Below are positions 32,620-42,640 of a stretch of DNA of 64,000 bases, in pieces. The translations under genes were made by a program, and so were the position numbers. The stretch is from the NCBI GenBank assembly GCA_036504235.1, contig DASXVN010000076.1, forward strand, positions 9,567-73,566, given 5' to 3'. Numbering within the stretch: the first letter of the stretch is position 1; each line of letters begins with the position of its first letter. The DNA comes from Zipacnadum sp036504235 (GTDB lineage Bacteria > Armatimonadota > Zipacnadia > Zipacnadales > Zipacnadaceae). The notes below the pieces were generated by a model. That model saw only the letters and a list, made by a program, of their open reading frames with translations. It did no database searches and was not told the DNA's origin.

Positions 32620-33396
32620 CTACTCGGGCCAGTCTCCGCCTTGCGCCGCGGTACCCCAGCGCTCACAGGCACCGACGCCATTGCTGCCCGCCGGGTTCAG
32701 CGCAAACGGCCCCTGGCCGTCATGGTACCACTTGGCGTTGCCATCCACGAACAGGAAGTTCTTCCCGCCCACGTGGAACATGATCTCTGAGTACCCCGGC
32801 TGCCCCTTCGTGCTGTGGCTCTGGTACACGTTCTCCCCCAGCGCGTCGCCCCACGAGCCGGGCAGATTCGCGCCCTTTTCGAAGAGCAGCACCGTCGCGG
32901 CCGGATCGGGGATCATGGCCTTGTTGCCCCCGGTGAAGATAGTCGTGACGCCGACCCGCCGCGAGCGCTGCGTGTACCGAGCGATCGCGTAGGCGCGCAA
33001 CGTGTCCGCCTTGGCTCCGGGGGTCCCGATGACGGCCTCCGGCATCGGATTAGTGGGGCAGGTCATGATTCCGCTGACCTTCTTCTCCACGTAGTCGCCA
33101 ATAGTTATGTCCCAGGTGATGATCCCGGCCGCCGGCTGGTCCTTCGGGGTCGGGGGCGCCATGGGGTTGGGATGGCTGACGCACCACGTGGGGAAGTACT
33201 GATAGCTGTCGTTGCAGTACAGCGAGAAGGCCATCCCCAAGTTTTTCAGGTGCGAGATGCACTCGACGCGACGCGCGTTATTCCGCGCGTTCGCGATCAC
33301 CGGGAACAGAATCGCCGACAAGACGGCGATGATCGCAATCACCACCAGCATTTCCACCAGCGTAAAACCCGTCCGCAGACGGCGGGCTTGGTTCAT
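32620..33396 (-). CDS. Type IV pilin-like protein with H-x9-DG-type C terminus
   Basis: 258 residues from the ATG at 33396 (GGAGGTGA 6 bases upstream). The prepilin signature TGFTLVEMLVVIAIIAVLSA has the cleavage site after G and Glu at +5. The rest resembles the DUF1559-like pseudopilins abundant in Planctomycetota and Armatimonadota: RRVECISHLKNLGMAFSLYC, then a C-terminal FHVGGKNFLFVDGNAKWY that matches the H-x9-DG motif. Genomes of those phyla often have many copies. It probably reaches the envelope through prepilin peptidase. Specific role unknown. Confidence 0.88.
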   Translation of the reverse strand: MNQARRLRTGFTLVEMLVVIAIIAVLSAILFPVIANARNNARRVECISHLKNLGMAFSLYCNDSYQYFPTWCVSHPNPMAPPTPKDQPAAGIITWDITIGDYVEKKVSGIMTCPTNPMPEAVIGTPGAKADTLRAYAIARYTQRSRRVGVTTIFTGGNKAMIPDPAATVLLFEKGANLPGSWGDALGENVYQSHSTKGQPGYSEIMFHVGGKNFLFVDGNAKWYHDGQGPFALNPAGSNGVGACERWGTAAQGGDWPE

Positions 33397-33521
33397 CTCC
33401 ACTCACCTCCGGGTGTGACGCACCCCTGCGGCCAAGCCGCCGGCCCCTCTCTTCGGCGCCGGCGACTAGATTCTCATCGTGATTATACCCGCTGCCCGGC
33501 GGCCCTAAGCAGCGGGCCGCG

Positions 33522-35507
33522 TCAGTAGGGCATTTGCGAGACGGATTTGCCGATCAGCACCAGCGCCACGGTAACCATACCGACCAACCCCATCCCGCAA
33601 GCATAGCCGGCCCACAGTACCGTCGCATACTGCTTCCACCGCCGCGCTCCCAGCCGCGGGATGAAGTAGTACTGGCTGATAAGCGCCCCCAGGAGCTGCG
33701 GGAAGACGAAGTGAGGCAGGATCCCGAAGCTCCGGATCAGACCGTAAATCAGCAGGATCGGCAGCCGGAAAGCGCGCAGCACACTGTACAGCGCCAGGGC
33801 TCCGGCCATGCCGCCCATGAAGTACTCCCATTTCCAGGCCTGAACGAAGGGGCTCTGTTCCGGGTTCAGGGTGGCCGTATACCAGATGCCGTTCTGCAGC
33901 GCCTGCAGGTGCCACATCTTCAGGGCGTACGGATACGCCGTGGAGGGAATCGGCCCCAGCTTCCAGATGAACTGCCAGAAGATCAGACTGGCGAAAATGG
34001 TGATTGGCCAGATGGTAATCTCGGCCTTGACCAGACTGATGATCTTGTTCCCGGTCAGCTCCAGCACCCGGAACTGCTGCGCCACGTCACCGTGATTGAA
34101 GTCCGGAATGGGGGCGAACCAGATGTCAATATTCTTGTAGCCGCTGAAGATAATCACAGCGTTCTTCAGCATCGGAATACCGATATATTGGCCGGTCAAA
34201 CCGATCATGCGGGCGTTGACGTACGAGTTGATCGGGGTCACGATAAACCCGAAGCCCACGATCCACCAGATCGGGAAGTCCGGCACTAGCCAATGGCACA
34301 GGAAGACGTATCCCAGCGTGGTGCCCACGTAGATGGCGACGGCGATCCACAGCGGGAAATCGCCGCGGCCCGCCGGTGGCGCCCAGGTGGCCGTGCTCTC
34401 CTCCCCCGCCCGCCGCGCGCGCACGTTCGCGAAGTACTGCGTCAGCACCTCGTAGGCCCCCAGGATGGCGACCGCCATCGTGGCGCCGATGCCTACGCTC
34501 AGGTAGAAGTCGAGCTGGTTGGCGAACTGCGTCGAGATCGCGTCCATACCCGGCGTCCACTTGTTGAGGATGCCGGCCCGCTGCAGTTGGGGGTTGATGA
34601 TGATGGTCGCCAGCGCCGCAATCGCGCTACCCACGACCGCCCAGAAGGGAATGACAAAGCCGCCGAGCACCGTACCCAGGTCGGTCATGAAGCCCATCGG
34701 CACCGCCGGCCAGATCGACTGGGTACTGCGGGTCAGGTCCACGAAGGGGATCGGGATAAGCTGCAGCGGCTGGGTCATGATCACGCTGGTGATGGTGGGG
34801 ATGCCCACGTAGACCGCGCCGAACACCAACCCGATCATGGCGCCGATACTGAAGATGCGCCAGCGCCACGTCTCGTCCTTCCCGCCCGCCTCGGCCAGGG
34901 CCGTAGCCCCTTGGGCGGTGATGGCCGCGAAGGGATAGGGCAGCTTCTCGTAGTCGGAAGTCTCGCGGAACAGCAGGTAGCCGAAGGCGAACCAGTTGAG
35001 GCGGTTAAGAATGGTCTGCCCGACGATCAGCAGTCCGGGCAAGAGCCAGTCGCGGTCAAAGAAGGTGCGGTTGACGATAGCCGCGGAGTTCTCCCGGGGC
35101 ACCAGCCAGGTCGGGATCTTGTCGGCGATTCCCAAGCCTTTGGCGGCCTGCGACCGGACGAAGTATTGCCACCAGATCGCCTGCGCAAAAGCGCCGCCGG
35201 AGAGGGCCATACCGCCGTACATGGCGGTGAGACCGGCCGCGATATAGTACAGGATGTAGATCTGCGCGCGATTGAGCCGCACGAAAGAGCGTCGCGCGAT
35301 CTCTGAGAACAGGATGATGGTCACCCACTGGGCGGCGTCTCCCAGCGAAATCCCGGCCACCAACCCGAGGTAGATCGCGCCGGGCATCATTACGAAGCCC
35401 ACGAACAGCGCTCCGGCCAGGGACCGCCCGTCGAAACCGTCCGTATAGGTTTCGGGCCGCTCCATCAGGCTTCGGTACAGTTCAATTTCGGCGTCTTTGT
35501 ATGCCAC
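33522..35507 (-). CDS. OPT-like/DUF6785-type multi-spanning transporter
   Basis: 661 residues. About 14 hydrophobic segments are spread along the protein, with a typical inward start (YKDAEIELYRSLMERPETYTDG) and helices such as SLAGALFVGFVMMPGAIYLG. The pattern and the size resemble OPT-family proteins of Planctomycetota and Armatimonadota, now often called DUF6785. OPT relatives move oligopeptides or metal chelates, but the substrate here is unknown. The start is taken as GTG at 35507 because AGGAGG lies 7 bases upstream. The flanks, 33397-33521 and 35508-35630, hold no gene. Confidence 0.75.
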   Translation of the reverse strand: MAYKDAEIELYRSLMERPETYTDGFDGRSLAGALFVGFVMMPGAIYLGLVAGISLGDAAQWVTIILFSEIARRSFVRLNRAQIYILYYIAAGLTAMYGGMALSGGAFAQAIWWQYFVRSQAAKGLGIADKIPTWLVPRENSAAIVNRTFFDRDWLLPGLLIVGQTILNRLNWFAFGYLLFRETSDYEKLPYPFAAITAQGATALAEAGGKDETWRWRIFSIGAMIGLVFGAVYVGIPTITSVIMTQPLQLIPIPFVDLTRSTQSIWPAVPMGFMTDLGTVLGGFVIPFWAVVGSAIAALATIIINPQLQRAGILNKWTPGMDAISTQFANQLDFYLSVGIGATMAVAILGAYEVLTQYFANVRARRAGEESTATWAPPAGRGDFPLWIAVAIYVGTTLGYVFLCHWLVPDFPIWWIVGFGFIVTPINSYVNARMIGLTGQYIGIPMLKNAVIIFSGYKNIDIWFAPIPDFNHGDVAQQFRVLELTGNKIISLVKAEITIWPITIFASLIFWQFIWKLGPIPSTAYPYALKMWHLQALQNGIWYTATLNPEQSPFVQAWKWEYFMGGMAGALALYSVLRAFRLPILLIYGLIRSFGILPHFVFPQLLGALISQYYFIPRLGARRWKQYATVLWAGYACGMGLVGMVTVALVLIGKSVSQMPY

Positions 35508-35630
35508 AATCAACCTCCTGCTACACGGGCCGCTCGCGCGGCCTCCGGAGACCGGCACGCCGGTCTCCGGGCAAGGTCATATTCCGGTGAGGAGGCGGCG
35601 CGTCGCCGCGCCTCGCCTGCCTCGGCTAAT

Positions 35631-38600
35631 CTAGGCCGTATCCTCGGACTGGGGCGGGCCGCTCTCGCCCTCCACCAGCCGCCCTTCCAGCAGGGCCACG
35701 GCGTTCTGTCCGTACTCGTCCTTCTGCGCGGCCGGGAAGGTGCGCCACAGCAGATACTGCTTGCGGATGATGTTCACGAAGTTGCGGGTGACCCGCATCC
35801 AGGACGCGTCGTCACCGCTGGCGCGAATGATCCGCGCCTCGATGGTGAAGATTTCCGGGTCCTCGGTGGGCACGGTCTCCACGTACAGCCGCTCGGAAAC
35901 GCCCAGGTCGTACGGCGCCAGCCAGACCATCGAGCCCAGCCGGTAGCCGGGTCCGTTCGGGAAATCCTCCTGGCTCATGACGATCTCCGCCGTCGAGAAT
36001 TGCCCCAGCGAGTAGTCCGTGTGCGCCAGGAGGAACTCGCGCAGGTACATGTTCACGCCCAGCGCCTGGTCGCCGGTAACCGTGAAGGGCAGGCTCATGT
36101 TCAGGTTGTCGCCGTCCGGCTCCGGCAGCGACCAGCGCCGCTCGATACCGGGCATCGCGATGTCCGAGGCCCGCCGCGCCGGGTAGACCACCGAGAGCAG
36201 CACGGTGGCCATAATGATCAAGGTCGTCGCTACCGCCGAGAGCGAGGAGTAGTTCAGGTTCAGGCTCGCGCTCAGGTGGAACATCGTCACGATCTTGGCC
36301 GCAGTCTGGCCGACCAGGTAGCCGGCGATGGCCCCCAGCACGGCGTAGACGCTGGCCTCGGCGATGAATAGCGCCGCGACGTGGTTGGGCGCGAGACCCA
36401 GCGAGCTGTAGATGTAGATCTCCTTGACGCGCTCGTAGACCGACCCCAGCATCGTGTTGAGTACGATGGCGGCCGCGATCAGAATGGGAATGATCAAGTC
36501 GCCCATCCCGGCCAGGCTGGTGGAGCTTACCGCGCTGCACAGGTAAGTCTTGCCGCCCACGCCCGCGTACAGGTTCAGCTCAATGCGGGTGATCAACTTG
36601 TTCAGCACCTCGTCGGCGCTCTTGTCGTCCGGCGTCGCAATGGCTACCGAGCGCAGCGTCGCGTTATGGTCCATGGCGAACTGGTAGGGAACCAGCACGA
36701 TGCTGTCCGGCCCCAGATGAATGTACTCCTGGGCGTCACCGCCCTTGCCGGCGCTGCCTCGCGACTCCTCGAGCTGCTGCTGCGCCATCTGCTGCTGCAT
36801 GACCAAAAAGTCGACCGGCGTCATGACTTCGCTGTCCATGTCCTGGGCGCTCTTGAAGCGCGACGAGGAGAGCACTCCGATCACGCGCATCTGGTTGCCG
36901 AAGACGCTGACGGTCGCGGTCCCGATATCCGACGGCGCCACAGACAGGGCCTTGGCGACGCCCTCCGGCAGGATGCAGACCCGTTCGTCATTGGGCTGGA
37001 ACCAGCGGCTGCCCGGGATCAGATACTGTTGCGGCTTGGTGACCTCGGCCTCCGTCGGCGTCATCCCCAGCATCGCCGTGGCCATGTACTGCGCGGGCCC
37101 GCGGCTAATGCTGACGAAGGACTGCTTGCCGATCTCGGTCGAGAAGTACCAGGCGCGACCGGCCACCTTATACTCGTCGCTAAATTCGGTGACCATCTGC
37201 CGGTAGGCGACCTCACCCATCGGCAGCCAGGTCTTGTCCCGCATCAGCACGCCGTTATACGGCGCCAGCTTGGGGATCAGGATCTTGTTGGCCCGGACGC
37301 TGGACACCACGGAGGTGAAGGACATAACCGTGAAGGTCAGCAAAATCAGCGTCAGGCAGGTCAGGATCGTCCGGGTCTTGCGCCGGCGCATGTTGGAAAC
37401 GCCCAGGCTGAAGGCCGCGGCCGAGGCGCTCATGCGGCCTACGTCGGCCTCATGAACCCCGGTCTGTTCATACTTGACCGCCTTCATTTGCTCCTCGAAT
37501 TTGCTGACGATAATGCTAGTCACCAGCACGCCGAGGGCTAGAATGATGAAGGCCAGCAGAATTACAATGGAGGTACTAGTCAGCGCAAAAGCAGGATGCA
37601 CGTAGTACAGCACCGCGAAGATGCCCAGGAAGATGCCGCCCGTGCCCAGCAGTTGCCACTTGAGGTCCGGGTGGCCGATCAGCAGCCGCTCCAGGAAGTA
37701 GCTGAACGGCAGGAGCAGCGCCATGTAGAAGATGATGCCCTTGATGACGTCGTTGGCCGTGGACCGCACGGCCGGGTAGGCCCGCGATTCCAGTGACCAC
37801 GCCGCCCGCGAGGACGAGATGAACTGGTCATAGCGCCACTGCTTGAGGAACTCGGAGGCCTTCTCCAGTTCCGCTTTGGCCGCCCCGTGCGCCTCGTCTA
37901 CCAGGTTGTTGGTGATCCCGTACTGCTTCAGCTTCTGGATGCGGCTCTCGTCGAGCGTCCACATGTCCCGCGCCACCAGGTACGGGCTCATGTACAGCGC
38001 CGGGGTCTCATCCGCCAGGTAGCCGTCCCCGTTGGGGTTGGCCGCGGTGCTGTTGAGCAGCAGGAAGCGCAGCCCCAGCAGGCTGGCGGCCATGGTCACG
38101 CGCAGCTTGGTGCCGGCGGTCGAAAAGACCATCCCCACCGGCTCGTAGTTGCTCTGCAGCTTCTTCGGCGGCAGCGGCAGGCAGTAGCCGTAGGTGTACG
38201 GCTCGGCCTCCAGGCCCGCGTCATATACATAGATCTGCGAGAGCAGATCGTAGAACCGCTGGTCCACCATGTCGTACAGCGTAGTCGCCTTCGCCTCGAA
38301 CATCACGACTGTGGCCGGCTTCACCGGCTGGTCCATTTCCATCTCGATCGGGTAGGCGATCGCGCCGTTGACGCCCTGGTCCGGGGCCATCACGATGCCG
38401 CCGTCCTGCGGGCTCAGCAGGAAGCCGTCCACTTTGGTCTTGCCCGCCACCGCGCGTACGTTGGCGACGCCGGCGAGGTCAAAGCGGCCCTTCTCGTCCG
38501 CCGAATCCAGCAACTCGGTCCGCACGCCCATGGCGCTCTTCTCAACCTTGCGGATGGCCGCGATGCCGCCCACGATCGGGTCGTCCGGGAAGGTGCTGAC

Positions 38601-40592
38601 CGCCGGGTCAAACTGCACAAGCCGGCCCTTGGCCTCCACGAAGTTGTCCTCCAGCTCAATCTTGAACAGGTCCTGCGGCTGAGTGACGGAGACCATATCG
38701 CCGAGCAAGCAGCCCATGAACCGGGCCTGCTCCACGACGTTGTCGATGTTCATCGCAGCGGGCAGGTCCATCGGCGTATCCACCAGGGGCCGCCCGTCGT
38801 TGATGGTGGCCAGGCCCACGGCGGGCACCCCGGCCAGCACGCAGATCTCGCTGCCCAGGGCCAGATGCCCGGACATGTACGCCTGCCAGTTCTTGCCCTG
38901 CAGGGCGTTGATGCCGTCGGCGAAGCGCTGCGCCGGATCGACCGACAGCGCCTGCCCGACCAGCGCGGCGTACTCCCGGGCCTTCTTGCCCAGGTCCGCG
39001 AACTTCCACTGCATGCCCTCGTTATAGTCGTAGAAATAGCCCTTGAAGAACATGCCGAAGGCCGGATTGTGGCTGGACAGGTCCACCGAGAACCACAGGT
39101 TGACGTCCTCGCTGGTGAAGTCCAGGGCGCCGGTCAGCGCGTAGACCTTGGCCTCGACGTCCTTGAGCGCCGCCTGCTTCGCGGCGTCGTCGCCCGCCGT
39201 CTGGCCCTGAGCGGCCTTGACGGTGGCCTCGGCTTGGTCGGCGGCCTGGCGAATCAGGGGCGCGCGCTTCTGGAACTCGTCCAGATACGCTTTGCGCTTG
39301 GCCACGTCCGCCGCGGGAAGCTGATACACCGACAGCACGCCCGCGTTGGGGTCGTGCGCCAGGCCCGAGCCGGACTTACTCTCCAGCCGGTCGGCCTTGC
39401 TCCGTGCGTCATTGATGCGGCCTAGCAGGCCGCTGACGCCTCGGAGCTGATCGTCAATGGTGCGGGTCTCAGTGGCCCCCGGCGGGAGCGCGCCCCACAG
39501 CCGGTCGGCGATGTCTTCGAGGCCCTTGCGTGACTCGTTGGCGATATTGAAGCAATACTTGACATACCCGTCGGCCCGCGCGCCGCGCGTGCGCTGCATC
39601 AGGTAGCGCTTCTCGCCGGCCAGCGCCTCAAAATGCCCGGAGGTGGCCAGGAAGACGACGGTGCGCTTAGGCGGCTGCGCCTGGAAGGTCTTGACCAGTT
39701 GCAGCAGCGTCGCGATCGAGGTGGCCGACTCCGCCCCCGGCGCGAGGCTAGGGACGATGGACATGGAGTCGTAGTAGGCCTGGATGACGATGCGCTGAGT
39801 CTTGAGGCGCGGATCGGTGCCGGGGATCACGCCGGAGATGTTCTTGGCCGTGACCTTCTGCCACTTCATGTCGCAGTTGACGGTCACATTGACCTGCGGC
39901 TGGCTGCGCAGCGTGCCCAGCAGATAGTCGGCCACTGCCCGGGGCACCCAGTAGCGGGGAATGTCCGCCGGGATGGACAGGAACTTCTGCTCGGCCTCGC
40001 CGCGAATCGTCCCCTCCGGCTCAATGAACAGCACGGCGCGGGCGCCCAGCATTGGCGCGTTGAGCCACTCCGACTGACAGTTGAAGTCCATCAGCACGAT
40101 GCTGCCGGTCACGGGATGTCCGTTGAAGGCCGCCAGGCTGCCGTCGCCGCCATACAGCAGCGGACCGGTGAGGCCCTCGGGCGGCGTCTGCGGGGTGCGG
40201 ACCAGATTGGGCCACAGCGGGTAGACGGTGAACTGCTTGCCGGCCACGCTCAGGGAGGCGGGCTGCTCATCGTTGCCCGGCCGGGGCGACAGGACCGGGA
40301 ACTCGTCCACGGCCACGTCCTGCAGGCCGGCCGCGCGGAACTTGGCTTCCACGAGTTGGGCGGTCTTCTCGCAGCCCGGATAGCCGGTCACCCGGCTGCC
40401 GAAAGCGGCCAGTTCCTGGATGGTCTGGGTAATTTCCGGAGCAGAGATCTGCGCGGCGACCTTCGCGTAGTCCGTCTCGGAGGAGAGCGCCACCTCCATT
40501 TCCTCCTGGGCCATAGTGGTGAGGTCAGTCACCATCAGACCCAGCAGGACAACTACCGCGAATAGGGCCGGCTTCATCATGCGTGATTTCAT
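35631..40592 (-). CDS. Fusion of degenerate M28 peptidase domain and FtsX-type ABC permease
   Basis: 1653 residues. A signal peptide is followed by an M28/PA-type region (about 50-660). The expected metal motifs are altered: AYYDS replaces A-H-x-D, GAESAT replaces G-A-x-D-N, and SGHFEALAG replaces the E-E-x-G segment, so zinc-dependent activity is doubtful. Beyond residue 900 comes a permease: helices near 960-1045, then SNMRRRKTRTILTCLTLILL, a periplasmic MacB-like region, and three FtsX helices around 1380-1510 ending YPARRASDIAMPG. A soluble tail of about 130 residues follows. Downstream of the ATPase and permease genes at 40725-42439, it probably forms one ABC complex that exports or processes an envelope substrate. 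Confidence 0.8.
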   Translation of the reverse strand: MKSRMMKPALFAVVVLLGLMVTDLTTMAQEEMEVALSSETDYAKVAAQISAPEITQTIQELAAFGSRVTGYPGCEKTAQLVEAKFRAAGLQDVAVDEFPVLSPRPGNDEQPASLSVAGKQFTVYPLWPNLVRTPQTPPEGLTGPLLYGGDGSLAAFNGHPVTGSIVLMDFNCQSEWLNAPMLGARAVLFIEPEGTIRGEAEQKFLSIPADIPRYWVPRAVADYLLGTLRSQPQVNVTVNCDMKWQKVTAKNISGVIPGTDPRLKTQRIVIQAYYDSMSIVPSLAPGAESATSIATLLQLVKTFQAQPPKRTVVFLATSGHFEALAGEKRYLMQRTRGARADGYVKYCFNIANESRKGLEDIADRLWGALPPGATETRTIDDQLRGVSGLLGRINDARSKADRLESKSGSGLAHDPNAGVLSVYQLPAADVAKRKAYLDEFQKRAPLIRQAADQAEATVKAAQGQTAGDDAAKQAALKDVEAKVYALTGALDFTSEDVNLWFSVDLSSHNPAFGMFFKGYFYDYNEGMQWKFADLGKKAREYAALVGQALSVDPAQRFADGINALQGKNWQAYMSGHLALGSEICVLAGVPAVGLATINDGRPLVDTPMDLPAAMNIDNVVEQARFMGCLLGDMVSVTQPQDLFKIELEDNFVEAKGRLVQFDPAVSTFPDDPIVGGIAAIRKVEKSAMGVRTELLDSADEKGRFDLAGVANVRAVAGKTKVDGFLLSPQDGGIVMAPDQGVNGAIAYPIEMEMDQPVKPATVVMFEAKATTLYDMVDQRFYDLLSQIYVYDAGLEAEPYTYGYCLPLPPKKLQSNYEPVGMVFSTAGTKLRVTMAASLLGLRFLLLNSTAANPNGDGYLADETPALYMSPYLVARDMWTLDESRIQKLKQYGITNNLVDEAHGAAKAELEKASEFLKQWRYDQFISSSRAAWSLESRAYPAVRSTANDVIKGIIFYMALLLPFSYFLERLLIGHPDLKWQLLGTGGIFLGIFAVLYYVHPAFALTSTSIVILLAFIILALGVLVTSIIVSKFEEQMKAVKYEQTGVHEADVGRMSASAAAFSLGVSNMRRRKTRTILTCLTLILLTFTVMSFTSVVSSVRANKILIPKLAPYNGVLMRDKTWLPMGEVAYRQMVTEFSDEYKVAGRAWYFSTEIGKQSFVSISRGPAQYMATAMLGMTPTEAEVTKPQQYLIPGSRWFQPNDERVCILPEGVAKALSVAPSDIGTATVSVFGNQMRVIGVLSSSRFKSAQDMDSEVMTPVDFLVMQQQMAQQQLEESRGSAGKGGDAQEYIHLGPDSIVLVPYQFAMDHNATLRSVAIATPDDKSADEVLNKLITRIELNLYAGVGGKTYLCSAVSSTSLAGMGDLIIPILIAAAIVLNTMLGSVYERVKEIYIYSSLGLAPNHVAALFIAEASVYAVLGAIAGYLVGQTAAKIVTMFHLSASLNLNYSSLSAVATTLIIMATVLLSVVYPARRASDIAMPGIERRWSLPEPDGDNLNMSLPFTVTGDQALGVNMYLREFLLAHTDYSLGQFSTAEIVMSQEDFPNGPGYRLGSMVWLAPYDLGVSERLYVETVPTEDPEIFTIEARIIRASGDDASWMRVTRNFVNIIRKQYLLWRTFPAAQKDEYGQNAVALLEGRLVEGESGPPQSEDTA

Positions 40593-40724
40593 CAGACCGA
40601 AGTCACCGCCTCGATAACTCTTTCAACTGGGTGGCGCCGCCTCGCCCCAACGCTGCGTCCGGGGAGACGGAGTTGCCGTGCCGTCGCGACCTCCGGCCGC
40701 GACCGCTCGCCGGCGCGGGACCGC

Positions 40725-41621
40725 CTAATGCTCCTGGCCGCCCATGATACCAACGGCAAGTTCGATATCCTCGCGCCGTTCGATTCGCTCGATGGCCCCG
40801 TCGCGGATGTGCACGACGCGGTCGGAAACGTCAATCATCTTCAGATCGTGGGTAGCGGAGATAATCGTAACGCCGCTCTCAACGTTCAGCTCCTTGAGCA
40901 GGTCAATGATCTCCTTACCGGTCAGCAGGTCCAGGTTGCCGGTCGGCTCGTCGGCGAGGATGATCGCCGGGCTGTTGGCCAGCGACCGCGCCACGGCCAC
41001 GCGCTGCTGCTGTCCGCCCGATAGCTCATTGGGCTTGTGGTGCAGGCGGCCGCCGAGGCCTACCAGTTCCAGCAGCATCCGCCCGCGCTCCAGCATCTCA
41101 TCGCTGCTCGCGCCGGCGAAGATCATCGGCAGGGTGACGTTCTCCAGCGCCGTCATTACCGGGATCAGATTGAAGGTCTGGAAAATGTAGCCGATGGTGC
41201 GGCAGCGCTGCCAGGCCAACTCCTGCGCGCTAAGCTGCGCCATGTCCGTCTCGTTGATGTAGCACGAGCCGGAGGTCGGCTTGTCCAGGCCGCCCACCAG
41301 GTTGAACAGGGTGGACTTGCCGGAGCCGGAGGGGCCCATGATGGACAGATACTCCCCACGGCGGATGTCCAGGTCCACGCCTTTGAGCGCCGGGACCTCC
41401 ACATCCCCCATCTTGTAGATTCGCGTCAGGCCGCGGGTCCGCACGATATACTCGTGAGTGGTCACCGAGTCATCGCGCACCAGGTCAGCGGCGCGCTTGC
41501 GCAGGTTGCGCGAGGCCGCCTCCAGCACCCCGGTCATATCCGCGTGACACTCCGGGCAGACCGTGACCAGCCCCGTCGTCTCGACTTCGTGACCACATTC
41601 CGCACACACGTATTTGGCCAT
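40725..41621 (-). CDS. LolD/MacB-type ABC ATPase with N-terminal zinc ribbon
   Basis: 298 residues from the ATG at 41621 (AGGAG 8 bases upstream). The first 30 residues are a zinc ribbon with C6-x2-C9 and C22-x2-C25. A linker of about 30 residues leads to the ATPase: TRIYKMGDVEVPALKGVDL, Walker A GPSGSGKS, the Q-loop FQTFNLIPVMTALENV, signature LSGGQQQRVAVARSLANS, Walker B ILADEPTGNLD and H-loop THDLK. This subfamily powers FtsX/MacB permeases in lipoprotein or substrate extrusion. It lies between two FtsX-type permease genes, so the three probably form one system. The ribbon is an uncommon addition. Confidence 0.9.
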   Translation of the reverse strand: MAKYVCAECGHEVETTGLVTVCPECHADMTGVLEAASRNLRKRAADLVRDDSVTTHEYIVRTRGLTRIYKMGDVEVPALKGVDLDIRRGEYLSIMGPSGSGKSTLFNLVGGLDKPTSGSCYINETDMAQLSAQELAWQRCRTIGYIFQTFNLIPVMTALENVTLPMIFAGASSDEMLERGRMLLELVGLGGRLHHKPNELSGGQQQRVAVARSLANSPAIILADEPTGNLDLLTGKEIIDLLKELNVESGVTIISATHDLKMIDVSDRVVHIRDGAIERIERREDIELAVGIMGGQEH

Positions 41622-41680
41622 TGCCTTCGCTCCTTGTTGGTCCCGCCCTGCCCGCACGAGCCGGGCAACTCCGGCCGACC

Positions 41681-42439
41681 CTAGATCTCCGACCGCAGAG
41701 CGGCCGCCGGCGGCATCTGCGCCGCCCGTATCGCGGGCGGAATCGCCGCCATCAGACTCAGGACGGCGCCGATCACCACGGACGCCACCATGTAGCCCGA
41801 AAGCTGCGCCCAGTTGACCTGGCCGACCACGCCGAAACCGTACTTTATCCCGTAAAACAGAATCACAAACAGCGAGCCGACAATCAGGCCCGCCACGGAC
41901 CCCAGCACGCCGACCACGGCGGCCTCAATCAAAAAGAGCCGCACAATGAATGAATCGAGGGCTCCTAAACACTTCATCGTCCCAATTTCCTGGAACCGCT
42001 CCGTGACCGACATCAGCATGGAGTTGGTGATCCCGATGCCGCAAACCAGCAGCGACATGATGACCAGCCAGAGCTGGCGCGCGGCCTTTTCCTTGGCCGT
42101 TGCGGCCAACTGCTCGGCGGTCTGCTTTTGGCTAGCCTCGGTAGTCGCGGAGCCGGCGGTGCCGCGCACCGTCTCGGCGGCTTGCGCCACCGACTGCTCC
42201 TGCTGGACGCGAGCCTTCTCGACTCCCTCGCTAAAGATGTGGTCCGACCACACGTAGCTCAGGAAGGCCACGCCGAGGATGATGCCGGTGGCGGTGATGC
42301 CGGCCCGCCCCAGTCGCAGCAACACGCTCTTGGTGCTGATGCGGAAAGCGTCGCTCCAGGGCAGCATGATCTGCCGCTGCACGACCAGCGATTTCTCGCC
42401 GCCGCCGCCGCCCAATTCCGCCAGTTTCTTCACGTCCAT
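41681..42439 (-). CDS. FtsX-like ABC transporter permease
   Basis: 252 residues, about half the size of a typical MacB permease. One helix near residue 45 (GITATGIILGVAFLSYVW) is followed by a short Gln/Ala-rich periplasmic segment, then three helices: LWLVIMSLLVCGIGITNSML, FIVRLFLIEAAVVGVLGSVA and VASVVIGAVLSLMAAIPPAI. The conserved FtsX motif SVTERFQEIGTMKCLGA is intact, as is the C-terminal PAIRAAQMPPAAALR. It is transcribed first, ahead of the ATPase and the M28-FtsX fusion. It probably dimerises with the fusion protein's permease half. Confidence 0.88.
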   Translation of the reverse strand: MDVKKLAELGGGGGEKSLVVQRQIMLPWSDAFRISTKSVLLRLGRAGITATGIILGVAFLSYVWSDHIFSEGVEKARVQQEQSVAQAAETVRGTAGSATTEASQKQTAEQLAATAKEKAARQLWLVIMSLLVCGIGITNSMLMSVTERFQEIGTMKCLGALDSFIVRLFLIEAAVVGVLGSVAGLIVGSLFVILFYGIKYGFGVVGQVNWAQLSGYMVASVVIGAVLSLMAAIPPAIRAAQMPPAAALRSEI

Positions 42440-42640
42440 AGTGCGTTCACCACCAACCGGGTATGCCCCTGTGGGCCTACCCGGCTCATCATTCTGCCGG
42501 GAGAGGGTCCTCCCGACCGAGCGTACCCGTTACATTCCCTGCTCTGGACGACATTACCTTCCCCCTCCAGAGATTTCCTGAGGGGGAGCAATTGACCGCC
42601 GGCCCTGGCTTCGGCGCAGGGTGGTCAGGAGCCGTTGCCG
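42440..42640. other. Upstream region of the ABC/FtsX operon
   Basis: About 200 bases before the first gene of the ABC operon. It contains a GGGTA.../...TACCC inverted repeat near 42460-42483 and otherwise no gene. A promoter is expected here but no convincing hexamers were found. Confidence 0.4.
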
